13,200 bases of DNA, taken from positions 1 to 13,200 of the forward strand of contig DKBB01000278.1 in assembly GCA_002451015.1 (NCBI GenBank), written 5' to 3'. Made by a program: the position numbers and the translations under genes. The notes beneath the pieces were generated by a model. It made no database searches. It saw only the letters and a program-made list of their open reading frames with translations, and had not been told where the DNA came from. Shown one piece after another: positions 5,496-13,200 of the stretch (positions are counted from its first letter, which is position 1; each line of letters opens with the position of its first letter). This stretch comes from Acidobacteria bacterium UBA6911 (GTDB taxonomy: Bacteria > Acidobacteriota > UBA6911).

Positions 5496-8075
5496 CTAGA
5501 AACTCCGCCCGACAGTGAATTTAATGTCGCCTCTGGGTTCACGGAGGAAGAACGGGCGATTGCCCACATTGATCGTTTCGTTCAGCCTTTGCGGATTAAA
5601 GGCGAAAATCAGCCTGAAAGGCGCATTGACTACCGGGAGCACAAACTGTACTTCAGCGCCGGTAGAGCTTCGAATAGCGTTGTTAACGGATCCGATGATT
5701 TCTACGGTACTGGATCCGAAGGTCCCCAGGGAGTCTTCCCATGTAACGCGGGATATTCCCATGTCATAGAAGGCAGCGACGGAAAGAGGCCCTACTATCG
5801 GCATGCGATACTCGAAATTGAACACTCCCATAGTATCCCCTCCCACAGGAAGAAGGTTGGGAATCGATTTAGTCAGTCCGGTCTGGGGATCTATGACGGG
5901 ATTTCCGTACTGGTCATATAGGGGCGTCGAGACTATGGCCAACGGGCTGATGGATCGGATATCAAATCCTCTTACCGTGTTTTCTCCGCCAATGAAGAAA
6001 CGTTCGTAGAAAGGAATACTGGAGGAACCGTAAGCTTGTAGAAATTGACCCGTGAAATGGAACCCGAAAACGTTGCGGCCGCCGCTCAGCCATCTATCCG
6101 GGAAAAAATGGCGATATTCGACCGTGGGTCGGATCATGCTGAAATCGCCGCCTAAAATTCCACCGGATACTCCGACGGACAGATACAGGCTGGTGCCCCT
6201 TGTCGGGTTAAAGTAAGCATTCGTGGAATTATAATTCAGCAGAGGCGTCACTTCGCTTCGCAGGATTCCATCCAGTGCATCCTCCGGGTCGTTCGCTAAA
6301 CCGACAAATTGTCCCAGCGCATAGGTTTCGAAACCTTCGGCTATGCCGGTAATCTGTATCTGCTGAAAGGAATACCTTGCCCCTGCGGACCAGAGGGATC
6401 TTCCGAGACGCCGATTGAAGGATAGTGTGATTCCTTTTGTCCGCTGGGTAAACAGCTCCAGGGGATCTCCGGTCGACAGATCCGTCAATCCATAGGTGCT
6501 GTAAGTGTCATAGCGGTAACGGCGGTTGTATACGGAAACTCCCATACTCCATGGGGAGTCAAGCAGATACGGTTCTGTGAAAGAGAAAACATAGCTGGTT
6601 GTCCGTGTTCCACCGGTGAAGTTGAATTCCAGGGTCTCCCCTCGGCCCATAAAATTATTAGTGGAATAGTTGATTCCGATAAAACTTCCCGAAATACCGC
6701 TGACCCCACCGGTAAATCCTATGGACTGATGGCTTTTCTCCTGTAAATCGATGCTTATATCGACAGATCCGGTTTTTTCGTCGGGAAACACTTCATAGTC
6801 GTCATCCTCGATAACATCGAAAAATCCAAGCTGGTTCAGTCTTAATATCGATTGTTCCATCCTTGTGCTGCTGAAGAAGCGACCCTCTTCAATGAGCAGT
6901 TCGCGCCGTATAACCTTATCCCTGGTTTTGGTATTCCCGGTAAAATCGATCCGGTTTACGCGGAATCGTTTTCCGGTATCAAAGTCAAATTTCAGGTTGA
7001 ATGCGCGATTAACCGTATCAAGCCGCTGTTCCGGTATGTAGCTCCAGTTGATGTACCCCAGATCCTCATAAAGCTTCTTTATTCCTTCTAGCGTATCCTG
7101 GATCCTGGTGAAATTGGCCGTATCTCCTTTATTAAGTCCAAATAAACCTCGCAGAAACTCACATTTAAAAGGAATGCAATTTGTCAGCTCCAGTTCCCCG
7201 ATATGGAACTGCTCGCCTGCATCCACGGGTATTTCGATATAAAACTGCTGCTTGGATTTTCGGATGAACGGAATTAATCCCCGGGAATCTTGCAGGATAC
7301 GGACTACAGGTTTGCCGGTTTGAACCTGCATATAGCCGTGCTCCTTGTAAAATGCCTCAAGGTTCATGGCGATATCCATATCAAGCTTTTCAGGGTGATA
7401 CTTGTCCGTGCCCTTGAACATGGTTTTAATCCCATGTTCCTTGTTTAATTCCAAAGCCGCCTTCAGTTCGTTATCGCTGAATATCTTGTTTCCGACAAAA
7501 CGGATCTTCCCGATCTGGACTGTCGGTCCTTCTTCCATAACGAAACGGACTTTAACGCTGGATGGAGGGATGTCTTCTATTTCGCTGCGGACGGTTCCCA
7601 GTGGTTTCCCGTTTTGTATTAAAAGTCTCTTTAGAATCTGTTCTGCGGATTTAACCTTTGACGGGGCATACCGGCTGTCAATGGAAAGCCCGACTTTCAT
7701 TTCTTTGAATTCGTCCAGGATATCAGATTCTGAAAAGGAGCTATTGCCGATAAACTCGATCGCACGGATCAGGGGTTTTTCCTTAAGAATAAATGTAATA
7801 ATTTTACCGACATCGCCGTCTCTTTCCTGTATTTGGATATCATCGAAAAAGTTGGATTTCCATAGTGCCCGGAGATCGAATTCCAGATCTGCTTCATCGA
7901 AAGTATCCCCAGGGAAAGATTGGATATAAAAACGGATTCTTTCCTCCGGGATCCGCCGGTTCCCCCGTATATCTATTCTCTCGATTTTTGTTGATTCTGA
8001 CTGTTGCGCGAAGGCCACAGGACCCGACAAAAGGAATCCCAGAATACAGATCCCGATTTTTACTGATTTAGCCAT
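5496..8075 (-). CDS. bamA: Outer-membrane protein assembly factor BamA (Omp85)
   Basis: BamA is the core of the BAM machine that folds beta-barrel proteins into the outer membrane. The 859-aa precursor has a signal peptide (MAKSVKIGICILGFLLSGPVAFAQ, cleavage near residue 24). Five POTRA domains follow, each opening with a strand like IERIDIRGN: about 30-98, 102-182, 186-289, 290-367 and 370-445. The 16-strand barrel covers about 450-859. VRGF at 701-704 is the conserved lid-loop motif, preceded by FYERFFIGGENT. The last residue is Phe (FTVGRSF), the usual terminal signal of barrel proteins. The ATG at 8075 is preceded by GGAGG with a short 4-nt spacer. POTRA 4 carries two cysteines (C300, C305), unusual in a periplasmic domain of this family as I know it. 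No downstream gene overlaps; skp is the next gene. Confidence 0.97.
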   Translation of the reverse strand: MAKSVKIGICILGFLLSGPVAFAQQSESTKIERIDIRGNRRIPEERIRFYIQSFPGDTFDEADLEFDLRALWKSNFFDDIQIQERDGDVGKIITFILKEKPLIRAIEFIGNSSFSESDILDEFKEMKVGLSIDSRYAPSKVKSAEQILKRLLIQNGKPLGTVRSEIEDIPPSSVKVRFVMEEGPTVQIGKIRFVGNKIFSDNELKAALELNKEHGIKTMFKGTDKYHPEKLDMDIAMNLEAFYKEHGYMQVQTGKPVVRILQDSRGLIPFIRKSKQQFYIEIPVDAGEQFHIGELELTNCIPFKCEFLRGLFGLNKGDTANFTRIQDTLEGIKKLYEDLGYINWSYIPEQRLDTVNRAFNLKFDFDTGKRFRVNRIDFTGNTKTRDKVIRRELLIEEGRFFSSTRMEQSILRLNQLGFFDVIEDDDYEVFPDEKTGSVDISIDLQEKSHQSIGFTGGVSGISGSFIGINYSTNNFMGRGETLEFNFTGGTRTTSYVFSFTEPYLLDSPWSMGVSVYNRRYRYDTYSTYGLTDLSTGDPLELFTQRTKGITLSFNRRLGRSLWSAGARYSFQQIQITGIAEGFETYALGQFVGLANDPEDALDGILRSEVTPLLNYNSTNAYFNPTRGTSLYLSVGVSGGILGGDFSMIRPTVEYRHFFPDRWLSGGRNVFGFHFTGQFLQAYGSSSIPFYERFFIGGENTVRGFDIRSISPLAIVSTPLYDQYGNPVIDPQTGLTKSIPNLLPVGGDTMGVFNFEYRMPIVGPLSVAAFYDMGISRVTWEDSLGTFGSSTVEIIGSVNNAIRSSTGAEVQFVLPVVNAPFRLIFAFNPQRLNETINVGNRPFFLREPRGDIKFTVGRSF

Positions 8076-8631
8076 TCAACCTCCAGCCGGTCGTTAAAAA
8101 AAGATCCTCTATATTAGATAAAACAGGGCGCGAAATCCAGCACGACTAAGAACATAAGCGATAATTTACCAGGAGAATACTTCTTGACATTCAAGACAGC
8201 GGTCCATTTCCTCTTTCCCGACCGTGTTCTGCTGCTGCAGATTAAAAGTCGTTTATCCTGCCCCAAGAGCATACCATTTTACAGGCTAGCGGTAAAATCA
8301 GCGCAGCGACGGCGTGTTGCACCGAACCCGGGAAAAATGCATTCACAGCCGTTATTTTGGCATACCTGAAAGAAGCAAGCCGACACACTCCTTCCCGATA
8401 CTTTGTTAAAGACTCCAACAGCCCGATTTGGTTCGATTTTTTTATTAGGTCCGTACTGTTTTACCGCAGTTTGACCGTCGGTCTTGTCGCCCTGCCCCGG
8501 CAGAGTTTTCTCCCGGTTTTTCGGACTGCCGGTGTGGGTCGAATGTTTGATGTGGCCGCCGTTGGAAGCCCGCTGTCCGCGAACAGGGGAGTCTGCAAGG
8601 AGACGATAGAGGGCGCGGAAGGTTCCGGGGG
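8076..8631. other. 556-nt stretch between clpC and bamA with no convincing gene
   Basis: No tRNA, rRNA, CRISPR or clear terminator was seen. On the minus strand one reading frame, shifted relative to clpC, stays open from 8845 (inside clpC) to a TAA at 8279. Its roughly 117 codons inside the gap end in a cysteine-rich tail (CFFQVCQNNGCEC), but it has no ribosome binding site and no ATG within the gap. A weak promoter candidate for bamA is TTTACC (8296-8291), 17 nt, TATGCT (8273-8268); a TAATAT at 8116-8111 lacks a good -35. CTTGA-N3-TCAAG (8183-8195) is a small inverted repeat about 110 nt before the bamA ATG. On the plus strand AGGAG (8171-8175) precedes a 61-codon TTG frame that I do not believe. 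Confidence 0.5.
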
Positions 8632-11070
8632 TCAGATGGCGAGTTTCACTCCGGCGTCCGCTTCCTGGCCGGCGTGTGTGTAGTAGAGGGCGTCGTCTTT
8701 GAGGAAGATTTCCAGGGTGGATCCCGATTTTATACGGTTTTGAATAATTCTCTCGGAGAGGGGATCTTCTATATACTTCTGGATGGCTCTGCGAAGGGGG
8801 CGTGCCCCGTAGGAACGATCCCGGCAGGTCTGTGAGACCAGCCATTTTCTGGCATTCTGTTTCAGGATGACCGTAATATTCTTTTCCTTCATCACTTCAT
8901 TAGCCATACCGATGAGCATGTCCACGATTTTTTCCAGATCTTCATCCGTCAGAGATTCAAAGAGAATAATCTCATCCAGCCGGTTCAGAAATTCCGGGTT
9001 GAAGGTGCGTTTGACTTCACTTTGAATCAATTCCTCGGTCTTTCGGGCGTCGGAGCCTGCTGTAGTATAAAATCCCATGTGACTGCGTTTTTCCAGATGG
9101 CGGGCTCCGATATTGGACGTCATGATTATGATGGTGTTCTTAAAATCTATCCTGTTGCCGAGGGAATCCGTAAGCTGGCCGTCCTCGAAAACCTGCAACA
9201 GAATGTTGTATACGTCCGGATGGGCCTTTTCGATTTCGTCCAGCAGAAGAACGGAATAGGGATTCCTTTTTATCTGCTCCGTCAATTGGCCTCCTTCTTC
9301 ATGGCCGACGTATCCCGGCGGGGATCCGATAAGTTTGGATACGGAATGCTTTTCCATATACTCGGACATGTCCAGCCGGATCATTGCATTGTCGCTGCCG
9401 AAAAGGAATGCGGCGAGCGACCGGGCCATTTCCGTCTTGCCGACGCCTGTCGGACCCAGGAATAGAAAAGAACCCACCGGCCGTTTCGGGGATTTCAGGC
9501 CCGCTCGGGATCTTCGAATGGCTTTGCTTAATGCGCTAATTGCTTTGTCCTGGCTAACGATTCTTTTATGCAGCTCGACTTCCATTCGAAGGAGCTTGGC
9601 CATTTCCTCTTCCTGGAGGGAAGAAATGGGTATGCCGGTCCATTTTGCGATGACCTCTTCGATATCTTCGCGGGTCACCTGCAGCGGAGGTTTGCCTTTT
9701 AATTTCCAGCTTTCCCGCATAATCTGAAGGTTTTCCTGCTGTTCGTCCCCTTCAAGGCGGTACCGGGCTGCTTTTTCAAACTCACGGGCGGAAATGGCGT
9801 TCTCAACCCGACTGTCAATAACGCGTATCCGGCGCTTTATATTGACAATTTCTTCCGGAACCGAATTCTTCTGCAATTTAATCCGGGCTCCGGCTTCGTC
9901 GATCAGATCGATTGCCTTGTCGGGTAGAAATCGGTCGGAAATGTAACGGTTAGACAGGCGAACGGACGCCTCAATGGCCTCATCGGTATATTGGACCTGG
10001 TGAAAACTCTCGTACTTTTCTTTGATCCCGTTCAGAATTTCAATGCTTTCTTGCTCAGAGGGGGCCGGTACTTTGATCGATTGAAACCGTCGCTCCAGCG
10101 ACCGGTCTTTTTCTATTGATTTTCGGTATTCATAAGGGGTTGTAGATCCGATACACTGGATGTCGCCGCGCGACAATGCCGGTTTGAGGATATTTGCGGC
10201 GTCCAGGGAGCCTTCTGCGGAGCCGGCGCCGACAAGTGTATGCAGCTCATCGATGAAAATGATCAGGTTTCGATTTTCAACGAGTTCTTTCATGATCGTT
10301 TTCAGCCGCTCTTCAAACTGGCCCCGGTATTTTGTTCCGGCAACTATTAAGGATATATCCAGCGCCAGGATTTTCTTGTCTATGAGTGGATGCGGAATCC
10401 GTCCCGAGACGATTCTCTGTGCCAGTCCTTCCACGATTGCGGTTTTACCAACACCGGGTTCCCCGATAAGCACCGGATTGTTTTTGTTTCTGCGGCAAAG
10501 AATCTGAACCATCCGTTCAATTTCCGTATCTCTGCCGATTAACGGATCCAGCGAGTCGTTGCTTGCCGCTTCTGTAAGATCCCGGGAAAACTCGACAAGG
10601 CTCAAGGGTTCTTTGGCCTTGTGTGGTATGTGTTTTTCCTGTGTGTTATGACTCAACTCGTCCCGGATTAATTCCTGGTTAATTCCATATTCTTTTAGGA
10701 TTTCCGCCGCTATCGACCTGTCTTCCCGCAGGAGACCCAGGAGAATATGTTCCGTTCCAATGTATTTATGGGAGAAAAGGCTGGATTCTTCCGCAGCGGC
10801 ATTCAACACACGTTTGCTTTCTTCGGAAAACGGCAAATCGACCGACGTGGATACTTTGTCGCGCACGATCGTCCGTCCTTCGATTTCTTTGCGGATTTTC
10901 TGGATCGTGGCCTGTGCTTTTGGAAAATAGCGGGAGGCAAGATTCTTGTCTTCGCGTATCAATCCTAGGAGCAGATGCTCTGCTTCTATCGTGGGACTGC
11001 CGAACTGGCTGGCCTCATAGCGCGCGAAAAATATTACTCTCCGGGCTTTTTCGGTATATTTTTCAAACAT
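8632..11070 (-). CDS. clpC: ClpC-type AAA+ unfoldase, ATP-binding subunit of a Clp protease
   Basis: Hexameric ATPase that unfolds proteins and feeds them to ClpP. The 812-aa protein has a double Clp N-domain (1-140), a first ATPase domain with Walker A GEPGVGKT (203-210), Walker B IFIDE (271-275) and arginine finger region ERRF (326-329), then a short middle domain with a UVR-like helix (REFEKAARYRLEGDEQQ, 429-445). The second ATPase domain has GPTGVGKT (539-546), LLLDEIE (608-614) and sensor-2 GARPLRR (755-761). The short middle domain separates it from ClpB. HMGFYT (664-669) fits the hydrophobic ClpP-docking tripeptide (MGF), so ClpP partnership is likely although no clpP is in the window. 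The start MFEKYTEKARRVIFFAR is the standard ClpC N-terminus. A strong promoter lies 34 nt upstream. It interrupts the common lolD-bamA adjacency. Confidence 0.95.
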   Translation of the reverse strand: MFEKYTEKARRVIFFARYEASQFGSPTIEAEHLLLGLIREDKNLASRYFPKAQATIQKIRKEIEGRTIVRDKVSTSVDLPFSEESKRVLNAAAEESSLFSHKYIGTEHILLGLLREDRSIAAEILKEYGINQELIRDELSHNTQEKHIPHKAKEPLSLVEFSRDLTEAASNDSLDPLIGRDTEIERMVQILCRRNKNNPVLIGEPGVGKTAIVEGLAQRIVSGRIPHPLIDKKILALDISLIVAGTKYRGQFEERLKTIMKELVENRNLIIFIDELHTLVGAGSAEGSLDAANILKPALSRGDIQCIGSTTPYEYRKSIEKDRSLERRFQSIKVPAPSEQESIEILNGIKEKYESFHQVQYTDEAIEASVRLSNRYISDRFLPDKAIDLIDEAGARIKLQKNSVPEEIVNIKRRIRVIDSRVENAISAREFEKAARYRLEGDEQQENLQIMRESWKLKGKPPLQVTREDIEEVIAKWTGIPISSLQEEEMAKLLRMEVELHKRIVSQDKAISALSKAIRRSRAGLKSPKRPVGSFLFLGPTGVGKTEMARSLAAFLFGSDNAMIRLDMSEYMEKHSVSKLIGSPPGYVGHEEGGQLTEQIKRNPYSVLLLDEIEKAHPDVYNILLQVFEDGQLTDSLGNRIDFKNTIIIMTSNIGARHLEKRSHMGFYTTAGSDARKTEELIQSEVKRTFNPEFLNRLDEIILFESLTDEDLEKIVDMLIGMANEVMKEKNITVILKQNARKWLVSQTCRDRSYGARPLRRAIQKYIEDPLSERIIQNRIKSGSTLEIFLKDDALYYTHAGQEADAGVKLAI

Positions 11071-11085
11071 ACGTTTGCACTCTCA

Positions 11086-11105
11086 CCCTCATGGCTCTCC
11101 CTCAT
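11086..11105. repeat. Direct repeat ATGAGGG in the clpC promoter/leader
   Basis: On the minus strand ATGAGGG occurs at 11105-11099 and again at 11092-11086, 13 nt apart, one at the -10 box edge and one over the ribosome binding region. It might be a regulator site; the GAGGG core may simply reflect two Shine-Dalgarno-like stretches. Confidence 0.3.
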
Positions 11106-11133
11106 TATACGGATAGACCGGAAAGGCTGTAAA
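11104..11133 (-). promoter_or_regulatory. Sigma-70-type promoter for clpC
   Basis: TTTACA (11133-11128, five of six to the -35 consensus), an 18-nt spacer, and a perfect TATAAT (11109-11104). Transcription would start near 11097, giving a leader of about 27 nt that carries GAGGGTGAG as the likely ribosome site. No CIRCE element and no CtsR-type direct repeat was found, so classical HrcA or CtsR heat-shock control is not supported. Confidence 0.75.
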
Positions 11134-11149
11134 GAAACAAAAGCAGGGG

Positions 11150-11179
11150 CCAGAAGTTAGGAGTCAGAATCCAGAAGTT
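11150..11179. repeat. Short direct repeat with 7-nt phasing upstream of clpC
   Basis: CCAGAAGTT occurs at 11150-11158 and 11171-11179. From 11151 the sequence divides into related heptamers CAGAAGT, TAGGAGT, CAGAATC, CAGAAGT. It lies just upstream of the clpC -35 box, in non-coding DNA. It looks like a remnant of a degenerate heptamer repeat array, similar in period to the tandems near lpxA. Confidence 0.5.
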
Positions 11180-11224
11180 TAAGATCGGGAAGATTGCGAG
11201 CAATGTAACTGTATAGTCTAATCT

Positions 11225-11275
11225 TTAGATCTAATTGGATCAAGAATTAACGGATAATCTGTTTGATTAGGATCC
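11225..11275. repeat. AT-rich palindromes in the lolD-clpC gap
   Basis: TTAGATCTAA (11225-11234) is a perfect 10-bp palindrome. TAATC (11255-11259) and GATTA (11265-11269) form a 5-bp stem with a 5-nt loop, with outer GGA/TCC (11252-11254, 11273-11275) able to extend it past a bulge. No T-run follows on the minus strand, so a lolD terminator is not clear. The stretch is visibly richer in A and T than the surrounding genes. Confidence 0.4.
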
Positions 11276-11315
11276 TTATAGAAATGCATTGCTGCGCCCG
11301 GATGATTCCAGGTTT

Positions 11316-12023
11316 TTATGCGGACTCCCGGCCGGTGGATTTTGGTTCCCGGTTTATAAGTGCGCCGTTTTCGAGACGATAGATTCTGCTGCAGGTACGT
11401 GCCAGTTTTTCGTTATGAGTAACGAAAATGGAAGTCAGCGAGTGCCGGGCATGCAGGGTGCGGATGAGTTCTCCGATTCCCTGTCCGGTTTTGGGGTCCA
11501 GATTGCCCGTAGGCTCATCCGCCAGAAGAAGAGGCGGAGTGCCGGCCAGAGCACGGGCCAGGGCTACCCGTTGTTGTTCCCCTCCGGACAGTTCCCCGGG
11601 ACGATGATGACTGCGTTGATCCAGCCCTACATCGGCCAGGAGCATTCGGGCGGCGACGGCGGCTTCCTGTCGGTTCGTGTTTCGAAGCAGCAGCGGCATC
11701 ATGATGTTTTCAAGGGCCGTGAATTCGGGCAGAAGATGGTGAGATTGAAACACGAATCCGATTGTCCGGTTGCGGAAACGGGACAATTCCAGCGTGTTCA
11801 GTGTTGAAATCTCCTGCCCCAGAATTCTTATGGAGCCGCCATCCGGCCGATCCATGCCGCCCAGCAGATGCAGCAGCGTGCTTTTCCCGGAACCGGAAGC
11901 CCCGGTTATGGCGATCATTTCTCCTTTTCCCACCTTCAGGCAAAGATTTGTGAGAATTTCCAGGCGTTGGCTGCCGGAGCGATACCCCTTGTACAGGCTG
12001 TCGACTTCAATCAGGTTACTCAT
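11316..12023 (-). CDS. lolD: Lipoprotein-releasing system ATP-binding protein LolD
   Basis: ATPase of the LolCDE-type transporter, which extracts outer-membrane lipoproteins from the inner membrane and hands them to LolA. The 235-aa protein shows Walker [10 protein letters not shown] (41-49), Q-loop [17 protein letters not shown] (90-106) with the family's HHLLPEFTA signature, ABC signature [15 protein letters not shown] (145-159), Walker B PLLLADEP (164-171) and H-loop His203. The ATG at 12023 overlaps the end of lolC as ATGAGTAA, with GAGG 9 nt upstream; a TTG at 12038 would add five residues and is less likely. The overlap implies tight co-translation with the permease. Other close relatives are MacB and FtsE ATPases, but context and the HHLLPEF motif favour LolD. 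Confidence 0.95.
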   Translation of the reverse strand: MSNLIEVDSLYKGYRSGSQRLEILTNLCLKVGKGEMIAITGASGSGKSTLLHLLGGMDRPDGGSIRILGQEISTLNTLELSRFRNRTIGFVFQSHHLLPEFTALENIMMPLLLRNTNRQEAAVAARMLLADVGLDQRSHHRPGELSGGEQQRVALARALAGTPPLLLADEPTGNLDPKTGQGIGELIRTLHARHSLTSIFVTHNEKLARTCSRIYRLENGALINREPKSTGRESA

Positions 12024-13200
12024 AGCGCAGAACCTCAACGGGATCGAGCCCTGCGGCGCTCCGGGACGGGTACAGGGTAGCCAGGTAACTGATAAAGACT
12101 GCCGTTAACGATACTACTGCAACATCCCAAGCCTGGACGTAGAAGGGGATAAACGGAATGTTGTATACTTCGGCGTCCACCTGGATCAGCCTGTAGTGAT
12201 CCAGGATCCAGCTGATTGTCACCCCCAGGACGTCTCCGATAATCGTTCCCGTCAGGCCTATGATAAGTCCCTGAAGCATAAATACCTTCTGAACTGTGCT
12301 GGGGGTGGCACCCATGGCGGCAAGAATGGAAATATCCCCCTGCTTGTCCATGACCATCATGACCAGGGAAGTCGCAATATTCAAAGAGGCAACGAAAACG
12401 ATCAACCCGATTGTGAGAAACAGAATTTTCTTTTCAAGCTTGAGAGCTTCGAAAAGCGGGCGATTCATTTCGATCCAGGTCGTTACGTAATAATCTTCAC
12501 CGGCTTCGTTCCGGATATTTTGAGCGATCGGCACGACACCATCCAGGTCATCGGTCTTGAATTGCAGGACTTTGGCCGAATCGGGAGGAAAGCCGAACAG
12601 TCGACGGGCGGTTTCGATATTGATATACGCCCAATTGGCGTCAATGTCCCAAAGGCCTGTCTCAAAAATCGCCGCGACGCGCAGCGTTTTCCAGGAGTCC
12701 ACTCTCCCTATGGGGGTAATTTTCCCCATGGGGCGCGTGACCTTAACCCTGTCACCACAGTGTAGGCCCAGGGCGCGTGCCATTTCCTTCCCGACCATGA
12801 TATTTTCCCGGGAGGAAGGATCCCGACCGGAAGGAAGTTGTTCGTCGTCCAGGGCTTTGGGATCCCCCTCAACGATGTGATCGAAAAAATCGGAAACGTT
12901 TTTTTCGCGGGAAGGGATGACGCCCTTGATTCTCGCATCCTGGAACTGGCGGTCGCTCTCGATGAATGCTACATCGTAAATTGCGGGTGCGCTTCCGTTT
13001 ATTCGGGGCATTGGGCCCATTTCCCGGAGCAGCGCGTCGAAACCCAACAGCGGACCGTTGTCGTTCCGCATCAGGGTTATGGCGGGCGTCGTCCCGAGAA
13101 TTTTATTCTGGATGTCTTCCTTGAATCCTGTCGACAGGGCGAGCGCGATGACCAGGGCCATGACACCGGCGGCGATACCCAGGACCGATATCACCGAAAT
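12016..13200 (-). CDS. lolC: Lipoprotein-releasing system permease LolC/LolE (5' end outside the window)
   Basis: Inner-membrane permease of the lipoprotein-release transporter, partner of LolD. About 394 codons are visible; the frame runs open off the right edge, and family proteins have some 20-30 further residues before this point. The visible part starts in the first membrane helix (ISVLGIAAGVMALVIALALS), followed by a periplasmic MacB-like domain of about 230 residues (from STGFKEDIQNKILGT), then three helices: ILFLTIGLIVFVASLNIATSL, VFMLQGLIIGLTGTIIGDVL and VAVVSLTAVFISYLATLYPS. The C-terminus [13 protein letters not shown] is the classical FtsX-family ending. A GTG at 13194 could be mistaken for a start, but it lies inside the first helix. 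Only one permease is visible, so it cannot be told whether it acts as a LolC/LolE pair or as a single homodimeric type. Confidence 0.93.
   Translation of the reverse strand: MSVISVLGIAAGVMALVIALALSTGFKEDIQNKILGTTPAITLMRNDNGPLLGFDALLREMGPMPRINGSAPAIYDVAFIESDRQFQDARIKGVIPSREKNVSDFFDHIVEGDPKALDDEQLPSGRDPSSRENIMVGKEMARALGLHCGDRVKVTRPMGKITPIGRVDSWKTLRVAAIFETGLWDIDANWAYINIETARRLFGFPPDSAKVLQFKTDDLDGVVPIAQNIRNEAGEDYYVTTWIEMNRPLFEALKLEKKILFLTIGLIVFVASLNIATSLVMMVMDKQGDISILAAMGATPSTVQKVFMLQGLIIGLTGTIIGDVLGVTISWILDHYRLIQVDAEVYNIPFIPFYVQAWDVAVVSLTAVFISYLATLYPSRSAAGLDPVEVLRYE

Noticed and set aside
8171..8369. Plus-strand small ORF with AGGAG before a TTG start
   Set aside because: It has 61 codons, a non-ATG start, no domain, and opposes the direction of every other gene.
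8279..8845. The full 188-aa minus-strand frame as a gene overlapping the clpC 3' end
   Set aside because: No ribosome binding site at its ATG, 214 nt of overlap with a certain gene, and no recognisable domain. Only its gap portion is kept as an observation.
11071..11097. A CIRCE-like half site (GAGTGCAAA) in the clpC leader
   Set aside because: The matching left half at the required 9-nt spacing is absent, so HrcA control is not supported.
11294..11312. CCTGGA-ATCA-TCCGGG stem just after lolD as a terminator
   Set aside because: The stem is short, includes a G-U pair and is not followed by a T-run on the minus strand.
12016..13194. GTG at 13194 as the true start of lolC
   Set aside because: It would begin in the middle of the first membrane helix, and the frame continues open past it to the window edge.
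1..13200. Mobile elements, CRISPR arrays, tRNA or rRNA genes
   Set aside because: No transposase or integrase, no spaced repeat array, and no clover-leaf or rRNA-like sequence was recognised in any gap.

Overview
The window is a housekeeping envelope-biogenesis region of a Gram-negative bacterium. Every convincing gene lies on the minus strand, so transcription runs from right (13200) to left (1). LpxA, LpxI and BamA show an organism with lipid A and an outer membrane. The order lolC, lolD, bamA, skp(ompH), fabZ, lpxA, lpxI, Gfo/Idh/MocA oxidoreductase is the layout I associate with Desulfobacterota (former Deltaproteobacteria). LpxI instead of LpxH, and a ClpC-type unfoldase, fit that group; a Syntrophus-like lineage is possible. 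The assignment is inference from gene order and protein families, because no database search was possible.

Layout in transcription order: (1) 13200-11316, the lipoprotein-release ABC transporter LolC/E (5' end off the window) and LolD, overlapping by 8 nt. (2) 11315-11071, a non-coding AT-rich gap with palindromes, a 7-nt-phased repeat and a near-consensus sigma-70 promoter. (3) 11070-8632, a ClpC-type AAA+ unfoldase. (4) 8631-8076, a 556-nt stretch without a convincing gene. (5) 8075-4653, BamA then the periplasmic chaperone Skp. (6) 4435-2187, FabZ, LpxA and LpxI. (7) 2054-1095, a Gfo/Idh/MocA dehydrogenase. (8) 1050-43, a TonB/TolA-like energy transducer with its own strong promoter. (9) 46-1, the first 15 codons of an unidentified gene overlapping the transducer stop (ATGA).

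The genes serve one theme. FabZ works in fatty-acid elongation, next to the branch point from which hydroxyacyl chains are drawn for lipid A. LpxA begins lipid A synthesis and LpxI performs its fourth step. Skp escorts outer-membrane proteins and BamA inserts them. LolCD releases lipoproteins from the inner membrane. The TonB/TolA-like protein probably carries proton-motive energy to the outer membrane.

The departures from the expected layout are the main points of interest. lpxD is absent between skp and fabZ, where a strong RNA hairpin lies instead. lpxB is not found after the oxidoreductase. clpC sits between lolD and bamA. Several non-coding gaps carry short repeats with a 7-nt period. 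I did not find a convincing undescribed defence, mobile or signalling system; the findings are local anomalies in a conserved cluster.
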